Source: Nostoc sp. JL34
GTDB lineage: Bacteria; Cyanobacteriota; Cyanobacteriia; Cyanobacteriales; Nostocaceae
DNA: 64,000 bases
Assembly: GCF_017114945.1 (NCBI RefSeq)
Contig: NZ_JABXKQ010000044.1
Span: 1 to 64,000, forward strand
Direction of reading: 5' to 3'
The position numbers were made by a program, and so were the translations under genes. Positions 27,850 to 36,295 of the stretch are shown here, one piece after another; the stretch's first letter is position 1, and every line of letters begins with the position of its first letter. The notes under the pieces are model-generated. The model was given only the letters and a program-made list of their open reading frames with translations. It made no database searches and was not told the origin of the DNA.

Positions 27850-29544
27850 ATGAAATATCGGGGTTTTCACATTTCTCTAGCGAAAAATTTTCGCCTTCTT
27901 TCTAGCAGTCATCTCAGATATACTTTGCGCGTAGGAGCCGGACTAACGGCAATGCTTGTTATTTCTAGTGGGTCAATACTATTACCAGGTGAGGTTAATG
28001 CTGGTGCGACTCACCCAGAAAGTATTGCCCCAACTCGCACAGCGCAAGTCCCCGCAACAGCCGCAGCGATTTACGTTAATCCAGCAACTGGTGCAGATAG
28101 GGCTGGCGGTGGTACAACCTCAACTGCACCCTACAAAAGCATAAGTTTTGCTCTCAGTCAAGCCCAAGCAGGTGCAGTTATTCAATTAGCACCTGGGAAC
28201 TATAACCAAGAAAGTGGCGAAACCTTCCCACTTTTGCTTAAACCAGGAGTTACACTACGGGGTGATGAAGCTACTAAAGGTCAGGCGATATTGATTACAG
28301 GTGGAGGTTTCTACACTAGTCGCACCTTTGCCAGACAAGATATTACCATCCTTGCCGAACAAGATAGCACGATCGCAGGTGTTACCGTCACCAACCCAAA
28401 TAGCCGGGGTACGGGTGTATGGGTGGAGTCAACTAATCCGATTATCAAAAACAGTACTTTTACTAACAGTGTCAGAGAGGGGGTTTTTGTCACGGGTACA
28501 GGCAATCCCAAAATTGAAAGTAACCTCTTTGTGCAAAACAAAGGCAATGGGATTTCAATTGCTAAGACTGCTCAAGGAGAAATTCGGAGTAACTTATTTC
28601 AGGATACTGGTTTTGGTCTTGCGATCGGTGGGACTTCCACACCGCTAGTTGTAGAAAACCAAATTATCGAAAACCAAGACGGTCTTTTTATCTCAGAGTC
28701 AGCGAAGCCTGTATTGCGTAAGAATGTCATTCAGAACAATAAGCGGGATGGAGTAGTAGCGACTGTCAACGCTGCACCCGACCTTGGCACCAATGAAAAT
28801 CCTGGTGGCAATCTTATCCGCAATAACACTCGTTATGACGTGAACAATGCCACTAAAACTAGTAAAATTGTCGCTGTTGGCAACGATATCGATCAGAAAA
28901 AGATTTTTGGCTCAGTAGATTTTGTTGCCGCAAGTGTTGATGTACCGCCTGGAGGGCCTGTTGCCTTTAAAGATGTACCAGCAAATTACTGGGCAAAAGT
29001 CTACATCGAAGCCTTAGCCTCCCAAAATATTATTGCTGGCTTTCCTGATGGCAGCTTTAAACCCAATGAACCTGTAACCCGCGCTCAATTTGCCACTATT
29101 GTCACTAAAGCCCTAACACCACCAGTTAAACGTGCAGGCATTCAGTTTAAGGATGTAGCAAGCAATTTCTGGGCTTACGCGGCAATTCAATCTGCTTACC
29201 AGAGTCAATTTGTTTCTGGTTATCCCGATGGCACTTTTAAACCACAGCAGCAAATTCCCAGAGTGCAGGCGTTAGTAGCTTTGGCTAATGGTTTGGGCTT
29301 AACTGCGAATAATCAGAATGTCCTTTCCTTTTACACCGATGCTGCCCAGATTCCTAATTATGCGATCGCTCCTGTAGCTGCGGCAACTGCACGGCAACTA
29401 GTGATCAATTATCCCACAGCGAAGCAACTCAATCCTAATCGTCAGGCGACTAGAGCCGAAGTTGCTGCCTTTGTTTACCAGGCACTCGTTAATGCTGGAC
29501 GTGCTCAACCAATTCCTTCATCCTATTTGGTAACAGTTCAGTAA
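27850..29544 (+). CDS. DUF1565 beta-helix protein with three SLH domains
   Basis: 564 aa. Signal sequence (about 28-52), then DUF1565 (residues ~75-340), beginning AIYVNPATGADRAGGG and continuing as right-handed beta-helix turns (NPIIKNSTFTNS, NPKIESNLF, KPVLRKNVIQNN). Three S-layer homology motifs follow (about 375-560: FKDVPANYWAKVYIEAL ... GFPDGSFKPNEPVTRAQF; FKDVASNFWAYAAI ... YPDGTFKP; then a weaker third). SLH domains bind wall polymers or peptidoglycan, so this is a cell-envelope protein with a possibly polysaccharide-binding beta-helix. A strong terminator follows. Confidence 0.88.
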   Translation: MKYRGFHISLAKNFRLLSSSHLRYTLRVGAGLTAMLVISSGSILLPGEVNAGATHPESIAPTRTAQVPATAAAIYVNPATGADRAGGGTTSTAPYKSISFALSQAQAGAVIQLAPGNYNQESGETFPLLLKPGVTLRGDEATKGQAILITGGGFYTSRTFARQDITILAEQDSTIAGVTVTNPNSRGTGVWVESTNPIIKNSTFTNSVREGVFVTGTGNPKIESNLFVQNKGNGISIAKTAQGEIRSNLFQDTGFGLAIGGTSTPLVVENQIIENQDGLFISESAKPVLRKNVIQNNKRDGVVATVNAAPDLGTNENPGGNLIRNNTRYDVNNATKTSKIVAVGNDIDQKKIFGSVDFVAASVDVPPGGPVAFKDVPANYWAKVYIEALASQNIIAGFPDGSFKPNEPVTRAQFATIVTKALTPPVKRAGIQFKDVASNFWAYAAIQSAYQSQFVSGYPDGTFKPQQQIPRVQALVALANGLGLTANNQNVLSFYTDAAQIPNYAIAPVAAATARQLVINYPTAKQLNPNRQATRAEVAAFVYQALVNAGRAQPIPSSYLVTVQ

Positions 29545-29558
29545 ATGCCTAGTTAGCA

Positions 29559-29605
29559 AATTGGAAGCGCCAGACTAATAATTTGTTAGTCTGGCGCTTC
29601 CAATT
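29559..29605. terminator. 20-bp perfect stem-loop after the DUF1565-SLH gene
   Basis: Arms AATTGGAAGCGCCAGACTAA and its exact inverse with a 7-nt loop. No long T-run, but position (15 bp after the stop) and stability fit a transcript end. Confidence 0.7.
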
Positions 29606-29650
29606 AATGGGAATTTTATTAATTTTAAGGTTTTTTAAACATAAAGTTTG

Positions 29651-29727
29651 GGGTCTTAAAATTTATCTGATCCCATTTGAATGTGATTGGTTTTATGGTC
29701 AGGGTCTTTATATTAGCTGACCCCGTT
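29651..29727. repeat. Two diverged GGGGTC-type hairpins in direct repeat
   Basis: GGGGTC-TTAAAATTTATCT-GATCCC followed about 48 bp later by a related AGGGTC-TTTATATTAGCT-GACCCC. Both are short hairpins followed by a TTTGAA/TTTCAA sequence. Origin unknown. Confidence 0.45.
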
Positions 29728-29898
29728 TCAACGATTTCTAGTTTCTCAGAAATTTTTCCTTTTTGGTATTTCCTAATAATTTTTTTATTTTTTCTCTATT
29801 AGAATTTTAATCTTCATAAAAGCATTAATAAATTTGAATAATATTAAAGATATATAAAAGGAAAGCAGCAAAAAATTTAACAGGTAAAATTTCTGTCT

Positions 29899-30192
29899 TC
29901 AGAAATTAGGATTTTTACCCGACTGGGGGCGTCGTTGCCGACGCTGTTCCCAGCGCCAAAGGAAGATCATTAGGGCAACGATTCCTACTTGGAGAGCCAA
30001 ACTAGGCAAAGCACTCTCAATATCGCGTCCGGCAAGTACTTGGAAGAAAAAGACGAATGCACCGAGTGAGCCAGAAGCACCGAAAGCGATGTAGATAAAT
30101 TGTCGTAAGCCGCGATAAGGAGCGGCTATTTCTGCTTTGAGGCTGGCATATTGTTCAGGGTTAAGGCGATTTTTGGGATTTTGATCTACCAT
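29899..30192 (-). CDS. DUF3493 family membrane protein
   Basis: 97 aa: a cytosolic start (LNPEQYASLKAEIAAPYRGLRQFIY), two membrane helices (about 34-53 and 63-83) and a basic tail (WRWEQRRQRRPQ). This is DUF3493, the cyanobacterial relative of plant LPA3-type proteins linked to photosystem II accumulation. Start ATG 30192 lies 33 bp from the divergent tRNA-Thr gene. The family call is good; the exact role in this organism is inferred. Confidence 0.82.
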   Translation of the reverse strand: MVDQNPKNRLNPEQYASLKAEIAAPYRGLRQFIYIAFGASGSLGAFVFFFQVLAGRDIESALPSLALQVGIVALMIFLWRWEQRRQRRPQSGKNPNF

Positions 30193-30225
30193 AATTAAAT
30201 CATGTTATACTTCTAGATTGTGTAC

Positions 30226-30297
30226 GCCGATGTGGCTCAGTGGTAGAGCAGCTGATTCGTAATCAGCAGGCCGTGGGTTCAAATCCCATCATCGGCT
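30226..30297 (+). tRNA. trnT-CGU: tRNA-Thr (anticodon CGU)
   Basis: The cloverleaf can be drawn completely: acceptor GCCGATG / CATCGGC, D stem GCTC / GAGC, anticodon stem GCTGA / TCAGC with loop TTCGTAA (anticodon CGT, reads ACG), variable AGGCC, T arm GTGGG-TTCAAAT-CCCAT. Discriminator base T; the CCA end is not encoded. It marks the left edge of the accessory block, but no copy of its 3' end was found at the right edge. Confidence 0.95.
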
Positions 30298-30416
30298 TTG
30301 ATGAAAGTATTACTCAATACTAAAGTTTGACATAAATCAAGCATCTTGCTAAATGCTTGTAAAATAAATAGTCGATATAGGACTCTTATTTGATATTTGA
30401 ACTTACTCGTGGAGGC

Positions 30417-30449
30417 AGGCAAGAGAGAAAGATTAATTGCCTCTTGCCT
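30417..30449 (+). terminator. Terminator-like hairpin downstream of tRNA-Thr
   Basis: Perfect 9-bp stem AGGCAAGAG / CTCTTGCCT followed by CGATTTTAT, 120 bp beyond the tRNA; a plausible end of its transcript. Confidence 0.55.
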
Positions 30450-30897
30450 CGATTTTATGCATTTTCTCTGAATGCGATGCCTGCGGCAAGCTACTAAAAA
30501 GCGTCTGCGCTAACGCTGAAACCTTTATGGGATTGTCGTTTTACTTTTTTGATTTCACCGAGAATCGGTCACATAGGAAAAGTTTTGCTAAAAAGCTAGG
30601 TCTTTGCCGTATAAAAAGAAGTAAGTTCTTAATTTTGGATAAAGTCGATCTGAAAGTGTACAGAATTTTTCAAAAATCAAATCGGATTGCTAAACTGCTG
30701 CGCTTTTAATTTGCACAAACAGCATTTTCCTTATTTTTATCTTTCTTCCCTACTTAATAATAAGCTCTCTATCATTTAAGAGTTTATTTAAAGTAGATTT
30801 TAATTCACACACTGATTGAAATAATCTAGTTGCAATGTATTTTTCTTTGCTGTAACTGAGAACTCTGCAATTCAGGTATCAGACATTACTGGAAGGC

Positions 30898-30972
30898 GGT
30901 AGCTTAGCTGAACTTTTATCTGAGCCAAAACTGAGGTTTGAACTCATATTCGCTTTAATGGTAAATCTTTAA
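30898..30972. repeat. 75-bp direct repeat, left copy
   Basis: Begins GGTAGCTTAGCTGAACTTTT and contains AAAACTGAGGTTTGAA and GCTTTAATGG. The right copy at 40595-40669 is about 85% identical in the same orientation. The pair brackets the 9.6-kb block of kinase, STAND and porin genes. Confidence 0.85.
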
Positions 30973-31178
30973 TAGTAGCTCAACAGAAAAATATCAATTT
31001 AACACAAATAAGGAGATCAAGTTATGCCCAGTGCTTTATGGCAAGGTTATTAGAACTACCAATCTTGTAATTAGCTTAGTAATAAATGAAATTGTCTTGA
31101 ACATTACACAACCTAATGGCAATCATTAGTTTGAATCATCCTTAGAAAATAGGTTTATTAAATATCAGGAGTTTTAAT

Positions 31179-31649
31179 TTGAATATGATTCAGATATTAC
31201 CCATAATCTCTTGGGAAGATATTGTAGAGCAAAGCTTCTTTGAAAAACTCAAAAATATTGAATGGCAAGCAATATTTTTGAGCCTTGTAAAATCTAAACA
31301 AGGTCAAAATTTGAGTGTAATCCAAGCCTTATTTGCAATTAGACAGTATGGTTTGTTCTTATTTTTAATCCAAAAATACCCATACGCCAGAATGGTTCCT
31401 AATCAAGAAATTGATGCAGTTTTACACGCACATAAAGCTAATATTCATCAGTTTGAAAAAGACTGCCAAAACCTCTTTACTGTTGTTCTGAAACATTTTC
31501 CAGAATTTGGAGTTAGAGGAGAAGCTGAACGTTTAGAATGGCAATTAGCTTTTGCTCAAACCCAGGAACTCTTCGAGCTAAATTTTGGGCATGGTACTAT
31601 GGGTAGCTCCGCAGCCGCTTGTTGTGAAATTCTTTTGAGTTTTACATAA
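31179..31649 (+). CDS. GRDP/DUF1399-like small protein
   Basis: 156 aa from a TTG start, or 154 from ATG 31185. AGGAG at 31167-31171 is 7 nt from the TTG, which favours TTG. An N-terminal helical part (WQAIFLSLVKSKQGQNLSV) precedes NQEIDAVLHAHKANIHQFEKDCQNLF and HFPEFGVRGEAERLEWQLAF. This resembles the core of glycine-rich-domain (GRDP-like) proteins, in which a vDxxWHxHI motif is usual; here Trp is Leu (DAVLHAH). The C-terminus GTMGSSAAACCEILL is unusual for its double Cys. Function unknown. It is the first gene of the repeat-bracketed block. Confidence 0.6.
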   Translation: MNMIQILPIISWEDIVEQSFFEKLKNIEWQAIFLSLVKSKQGQNLSVIQALFAIRQYGLFLFLIQKYPYARMVPNQEIDAVLHAHKANIHQFEKDCQNLFTVVLKHFPEFGVRGEAERLEWQLAFAQTQELFELNFGHGTMGSSAAACCEILLSFT

Positions 31650-31680
31650 TTTAGCTGTGTTTAAAATAATTCTGAATAAT

Positions 31681-31715
31681 CAGATACCCGACTTATTAGA
31701 GAAGTGGGGTATCTG
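31681..31715. terminator. Shared terminator overlapping the end of the STAND gene
   Basis: 14-bp stem CAGATACCCGACTT / AAGTGGGGTATCTG (one mismatch). It ends the plus-strand GRDP-like gene (ACATTTCTTT follows) and also contains the last codons and stop (31696) of the minus-strand NB-ARC gene. It belongs to the CCCGACTT hairpin family. Confidence 0.75.
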
Positions 31716-34065
31716 ACATTTCTTTATCTAGCATTTGCAGCAAATTTTGGGTTTCCTCAGCTTCCAGTAGCATCCCCAGTTTCTCAAAATTTTCTAATGC
31801 TTTACTAGCCCAATGATGAGCATCAAATAAATTGCCCTTTGCCTTTGCCAGAGAGCATAAAGAGCGTTGACAAAATCCAATGCGACTCTTGTCTTCGTTA
31901 GCTTCAGCTACCCGCAGTCCTTCTGTTAAAAGTCGTTCAGCTTCATCCAGTCTTTCTTGTTTGATGGCAATGTCAGCTAGCCAATTTTGAGTACAAAAAA
32001 TGGCACGTATCCAGTCCATTGCTTGTGCGAGTTTTAGGGTTTCTTGAAAAATTATTTGCGCTTGCTCATATTTTCCATTTTTAAAGAAAATTTCACCTTG
32101 ATAATATTGAATTTGCACTAATTGCCGCGATCGCTGCTGTTGATCTAGTTGTGTTTGTTCTAGTAGCTCTAATGCTTGTGTCAGCCAAGCCTGCGCCTCA
32201 TCAAACCTTTGCTGTTGAATGTATAAAACTGCTATATTTCTTGCCAAGCACAACATAAATGAAGCATTTTGATGGTGACGTAGTTCCCAAGCTTTAGTAA
32301 ATAGTACGTCTGCTTCTTCTAACTGCTTCTGCTTTCCCATCGAGGTAAGAGTCCAGGCACGGTCAACCATAACTTTTGCTGTAACTGGCCAGTCCCCACG
32401 TTGTTCTGCTGCTTGAATTAGCCATGTTGTCCAAGTAAGGCGATCATCCCAGTATCGCAAGCGACTTTCTCGCCTACCCATAATATGGGTGTACGCCTCA
32501 AGATTTTGCCAGAAGTTCAACATCTCGGCGTATCGACTTTCAACCATGCACCACTCAATGACAGCTTGTAAATTTTGCCACTCCTCGTCCAAGCCATCGA
32601 ACTGTCCTTGCCACCCTTTAGCATCTTGTCCGGCGTACCTTTGGGAAAAGCTTGAGTACCAAGCAATCCATCTCTCCCTTGCTTGCTGTTCAAAATCAGG
32701 GTGAGCCTTTAGTTCGGCTAGGGCATACTCGCGGGTTAGTGGCAGCATACTATAGCGATTATTCTCTTGTCTGACCAGGGAAAGTCCTCGCAATCGAGCT
32801 AAGTCTGCATTTGTTGTATTCAAATTCACTTCTGGGATTGCAATTTGTACCAGAGCATTCTGCAAAGCTCGCATCGGAAACAGCGCTAGTGCCATAAGTA
32901 ACTTATGGGCTGATTGTCCTGTGAGTGGTTTGACGGAAGTTTCAAAGCAAAAACGGGCAACATCTCCCGTAGACTGAGATACCCCTCCCAATACTTCCTT
33001 CATGGGGTAGCCATTAGCTAGCTGACCAATTGCGTAGCTGATGGCTACTGGAATACCCCCTGTGACTTTATAAAGTGTTTGACTATCTTTATTGCTGAGG
33101 GAAACTCCCTTTTCTTTTGCTTCGTGCTTAATTAAACAAAGACCGTCTGACTCTGGCATTGATGTCAACCGCACGGGTACAAACAAAATTTGTTCGCGAG
33201 TGGTAATGACCGCTTTCACAGTTGGTGGTAATTCATACAAAAATGCCAAAACATCCTGCTGATTTTCCACAGTCTCCAAATTATCGACAATTAGCAATGT
33301 GCGCTGACAGGAGAGGATATCTTTAATTAAATCTAATTGCTCTTCAAAACTCACCCCTGTAATATCTAATTCATCTAATATCCGCACAATCTGACGGAAA
33401 ATATCGTGCAAAGTTCTTCTGGGAGCCAAACTTGGCAATAAACCAAAGGGCATGAGGTAAGACTGTTTGGCTGAGGTAAAAATAATAGTATCGAAGGTAG
33501 GCACACCCAAACAAGCTTCATTCTTGTAACTGGCGTGCAGACAGCGATAGGCTGCTTCTAGGACAAGTGTTGTTTTACCTACACCTCCAATACCATCGAC
33601 GCTAACCAAATGTGCAGAATGTCTGGGTGAAAGTAACTCTAAAAGCCTTGCAATTTCCTCTTCTCGACCAACAAATGCAGTGCAACTAGGAGCAGGTAAG
33701 TTGTGACGTAGTTGTTTGGGGGAAATAGGCGACGGAACTAAAGGCAGTTCGATTGGTATAACAATTTCGCTACCATTACTTTTATTATACTTAGAATCTT
33801 TTAGTAATTTTTCTAAAACTAAAATTACTGTATTAATACGTACTTTCTGCCCTGTAGCGTCTGATAATAACTCCCAAAGTTTTGGACAAGATGCTCGCTG
33901 CACAGTACCGTCGGTATATCCAGAAACCTGAATATCTTTAAGCTTCTTCCCTCCCAAAACTTGCTCCAGGATAGACTTTTGCACATTTGTCAAAGGTATT
34001 CCTGTTTTTGAGAGAACTAGAAGATTTGCCATTTTTATGAGTTCCGATATTTTTTCAGTGCTCAT
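31696..34065 (-). CDS. STAND NTPase: NB-ARC ATPase with TPR C-terminus
   Basis: 789 aa. An N-terminal ~100-residue helical module (SKTGIPLTNVQKSILEQVLGG ... RINTVILVLEKLL) resembles the vMAP-type HTH/adaptor found at the start of cyanobacterial STAND proteins. It is followed by NB-ARC: FVGREEEI, Walker A GIGGVGKTT (158-166), Walker B LLIVDN (257-262), TTRE sensor and GGIPVA. A winged-helix region and then at least five TPR-like repeats (about 560-785) follow. STAND ATPases act as ligand-triggered switches in signalling and antiphage defence. There is no obvious effector domain, so the N-terminal module probably recruits one. Last codons overlap a terminator hairpin. Confidence 0.85.
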   Translation of the reverse strand: MSTEKISELIKMANLLVLSKTGIPLTNVQKSILEQVLGGKKLKDIQVSGYTDGTVQRASCPKLWELLSDATGQKVRINTVILVLEKLLKDSKYNKSNGSEIVIPIELPLVPSPISPKQLRHNLPAPSCTAFVGREEEIARLLELLSPRHSAHLVSVDGIGGVGKTTLVLEAAYRCLHASYKNEACLGVPTFDTIIFTSAKQSYLMPFGLLPSLAPRRTLHDIFRQIVRILDELDITGVSFEEQLDLIKDILSCQRTLLIVDNLETVENQQDVLAFLYELPPTVKAVITTREQILFVPVRLTSMPESDGLCLIKHEAKEKGVSLSNKDSQTLYKVTGGIPVAISYAIGQLANGYPMKEVLGGVSQSTGDVARFCFETSVKPLTGQSAHKLLMALALFPMRALQNALVQIAIPEVNLNTTNADLARLRGLSLVRQENNRYSMLPLTREYALAELKAHPDFEQQARERWIAWYSSFSQRYAGQDAKGWQGQFDGLDEEWQNLQAVIEWCMVESRYAEMLNFWQNLEAYTHIMGRRESRLRYWDDRLTWTTWLIQAAEQRGDWPVTAKVMVDRAWTLTSMGKQKQLEEADVLFTKAWELRHHQNASFMLCLARNIAVLYIQQQRFDEAQAWLTQALELLEQTQLDQQQRSRQLVQIQYYQGEIFFKNGKYEQAQIIFQETLKLAQAMDWIRAIFCTQNWLADIAIKQERLDEAERLLTEGLRVAEANEDKSRIGFCQRSLCSLAKAKGNLFDAHHWASKALENFEKLGMLLEAEETQNLLQMLDKEMSDTPLL

Positions 34066-34354
34066 CTGTTCACTAAAAATAATTTCTTTTAGTGAGCTTA
34101 ACTTAATTTTAGAGATAAATTAAACCTTTAAAAACTTGAGCAAACAAACTGAAAATGTTGAATATTTTGAACTTAAGAATTGAATATATGGTTGAAATTC
34201 AAGCTAAAAAATGAATGAAACTTCTGATACTTTATGAATAAAGCCTCAAGATAAAAGTATATAAATTTAAGTTTTTGCAATATTAAGGATATTGCCTATC
34301 ACAAAAAATAGTAATTTCAGTTATCGCAAAAATAATTATTGTCAGGAGAAAAAT

Positions 34355-35956
34355 ATGCTTAGTTTTTTCAGAGCTTCTCTGAGCTTAGTTCCTGCTGTCT
34401 TGATTTTGGTGCTAGCTCCCTTTACCAAGGTTCATGCTGAAGATTCACTAAGAGTTTTGACAACTGAAAAAAGTGCTGATTCTCTTCAGCAAATTAGTCA
34501 ATATGCTCAACTTAATTCTGCACAAGTCACTTCAGTTAATCAGCTTTCTGATGTGCAACCAACTGACTGGGCATTTCAAGCATTGCAGTCTTTAGTTGAG
34601 CGTTATAGCTGCATTGCTGGATATCCAGATGGCGAGTTTAAAGGGAATCGCGCCATGACTCGCTTTGAGTTCGCTACCGCATTAAACGTCTGCTTAGACA
34701 AAGTTAACCAAAGAATTGATGCTGATATTAGACAGATGGTTAACAAAGAAGATTTGGCGACTTTGCAAAAGCTACAAGAAGAATTTGTAACAGAATTTGC
34801 TACCTTACGGGGTAGAGTTGATGTTTTGGAAGCACATACCGAACAACTAGAGCAACAACAGTTTTCTACCACCACAAAACTTAATGCTCAAGTGATATTT
34901 GCTGCCACAGATGCTTTTGGAAATGCTAGTCCTAGTAGAAATGGGGATCAAAGCAACCTCACATTTTCTAGTCGGGCGCGTATCAACTTTGATACCAGCT
35001 TTACTGGGAAAGACCGGCTGCGGATACGATTTCAGGCGAGTAATGTGGTGAACCCAACTGCACCCGGAAATGAAGCTCGTTTAAGCTTCCAATCTGGTAG
35101 TGATACAAATAATAATGTTTTCCTCAGTAAGCTGGAATATCGTTTTTCCATAGGCGATAAAGTAAGTTTTCTGTTAGGTACAGGTTTTAATACTTACTTC
35201 GATGATGCGGATGTGATTAATCCTCTACAAAGCGATGCAGATGCCACTATTTCTCGCTTCGGTCGATACAGTCCAATTTTTCGTTTAGGTGGAGATACGG
35301 GTGTAGGTGTGACTTTTAAGCCGAATAGCAATTTAAAAGCAGAGATGTTTTATTTAGCAGGTAATACCAACAACCCTGGTAGCGGCTTGTTTAATGGTAA
35401 ATATGGTGCATTGGCACAGATTGTATTCTATCCAAATCAAAAAGACACAGATACCAAAATTGCCTTCACTTACGTCAATGCATACAACGACAATGGTTTA
35501 GGATATAATACTGGCAGTTTAGCCTCCAGCTTGGGCGGCAGAAAAGTTTCTTCTAATTCCTACGGTATTGAAACGAATGTAAAAGTTAGTAATGGCTTTC
35601 AACTTGGTGGATGGTTAACTTACACCAATGCACGAGCGTTGACTGGCGAAGTCAAAGGTGATGCTGATATCTGGAGTTGGGCTGTCACTCTAGCCTTCCC
35701 TGATTTGGGCAAAAAGGGTAACTTGGGGGGGATTATCGTTGGAATGCAGCCTAAATTGACTGGTTCTTCAGCAGAGTTATCAGGCTTACCTCGTCGTGAC
35801 CCCGATACGGGATTTCACATTGAAGGGTTTTATCGGTATCAAATCAACGACAATATCAGTATTACTCCTGGTTTAATTTGGCTGACAGCACCAAATCACA
35901 ACGAGCAGAATGGGGACATTTTTGTGGGAGTAGTTAGAACTACGTTCAAGATATAA
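34355..35956 (+). CDS. SLH-domain iron-uptake-type porin
   Basis: 533 aa from ATG 34355, which follows CAGGAGAAAAAT and starts a clean signal peptide (about 1-29, ending VHAED); the longer upstream frame is unlikely. Domain order: SLH motif (VQPTDWAFQALQSLVERY ... GYPDGEFKGNRAMTRFEF), a coiled coil (NKEDLATLQKLQEEF ... VLEAHTEQLEQQ), then a beta-barrel of amphipathic strands ending FVGVVRTTFKI. This is the cyanobacterial Slr-type/OprB-like outer-membrane porin family, annotated as iron uptake porins, anchored to the wall by SLH. Not obviously related to its STAND and kinase neighbours. A terminator follows. Confidence 0.88.
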   Translation: MLSFFRASLSLVPAVLILVLAPFTKVHAEDSLRVLTTEKSADSLQQISQYAQLNSAQVTSVNQLSDVQPTDWAFQALQSLVERYSCIAGYPDGEFKGNRAMTRFEFATALNVCLDKVNQRIDADIRQMVNKEDLATLQKLQEEFVTEFATLRGRVDVLEAHTEQLEQQQFSTTTKLNAQVIFAATDAFGNASPSRNGDQSNLTFSSRARINFDTSFTGKDRLRIRFQASNVVNPTAPGNEARLSFQSGSDTNNNVFLSKLEYRFSIGDKVSFLLGTGFNTYFDDADVINPLQSDADATISRFGRYSPIFRLGGDTGVGVTFKPNSNLKAEMFYLAGNTNNPGSGLFNGKYGALAQIVFYPNQKDTDTKIAFTYVNAYNDNGLGYNTGSLASSLGGRKVSSNSYGIETNVKVSNGFQLGGWLTYTNARALTGEVKGDADIWSWAVTLAFPDLGKKGNLGGIIVGMQPKLTGSSAELSGLPRRDPDTGFHIEGFYRYQINDNISITPGLIWLTAPNHNEQNGDIFVGVVRTTFKI

Positions 35957-35971
35957 AGAACATTGTGTCAG

Positions 35972-36001
35972 AACCCTGACTTTATTAAAAAAGTCGGGGT
36001 T
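35972..36001 (+). terminator. Terminator of the porin gene
   Basis: Stem AACCCTGACTT / AAGTCGGGGTT around TATTAAAA, 15 bp after the stop codon; a T-rich stretch lies slightly downstream. Confidence 0.7.
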
Positions 36002-36166
36002 GCAAAATTATTATTTTTTACAAAAAACATTAATTGCAGGATGTTACAAGAATCATGACTGTACTAGAATTATTACGTAAGCAATACTGCTGAAGAGGTG
36101 AGCGTAACTTTAATCCAATTCGTAATAGCCTACGGCAAAGCTTTCACCTATGTAATTTTTGGATTT

Positions 36167-36202
36167 AATATTGCCGACTTCATTAGAGAGGTCGGCAATA
36201 TT
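36167..36202. terminator. Second CCGACTT-type hairpin
   Basis: 12-bp perfect stem AATATTGCCGAC / GTCGGCAATATT, loop TTCATTAGAGAG. The loop sequence matches that of the 31681 hairpin. It lies 94 bp before the receptor-kinase ATG, isolating it from the porin gene. Confidence 0.6.
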
Positions 36203-36295
36203 AAGCTATCGATTCTTATAAATCAAATAAGTTTTTGTTATTTGTTATCTAGCATTTAATAAACTAATTATTGAAACTCATCAATGCTATAACCA

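Larger units (their letters stand above)
30298..31178. other. 881-bp gap after tRNA-Thr, no gene seen
   Basis: Contains a terminator-like hairpin (30417-30449) and the left copy of a 75-bp direct repeat (30898-30972). A 90-codon frame at 30437-30709 has no family features and includes dispersed-repeat sequence, so I do not call it. The bases just before 31179 include a good AGGAG. Confidence 0.5.

Noticed and set aside
30226..30297. tRNA-Thr as an attachment site for the 31-40.6 kb block
   Set aside because: No duplicate of the tRNA 3' end at the right edge and no integrase, so a classical tRNA-integrated island is not supported; only the 75-bp repeats are.
30437..30709. 90-codon plus-strand frame after tRNA-Thr
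   Set aside because: No domain, no ribosome-binding site, and part of it (GCGATGCCTGCGGCAAGC-like sequence) is dispersed-repeat DNA.
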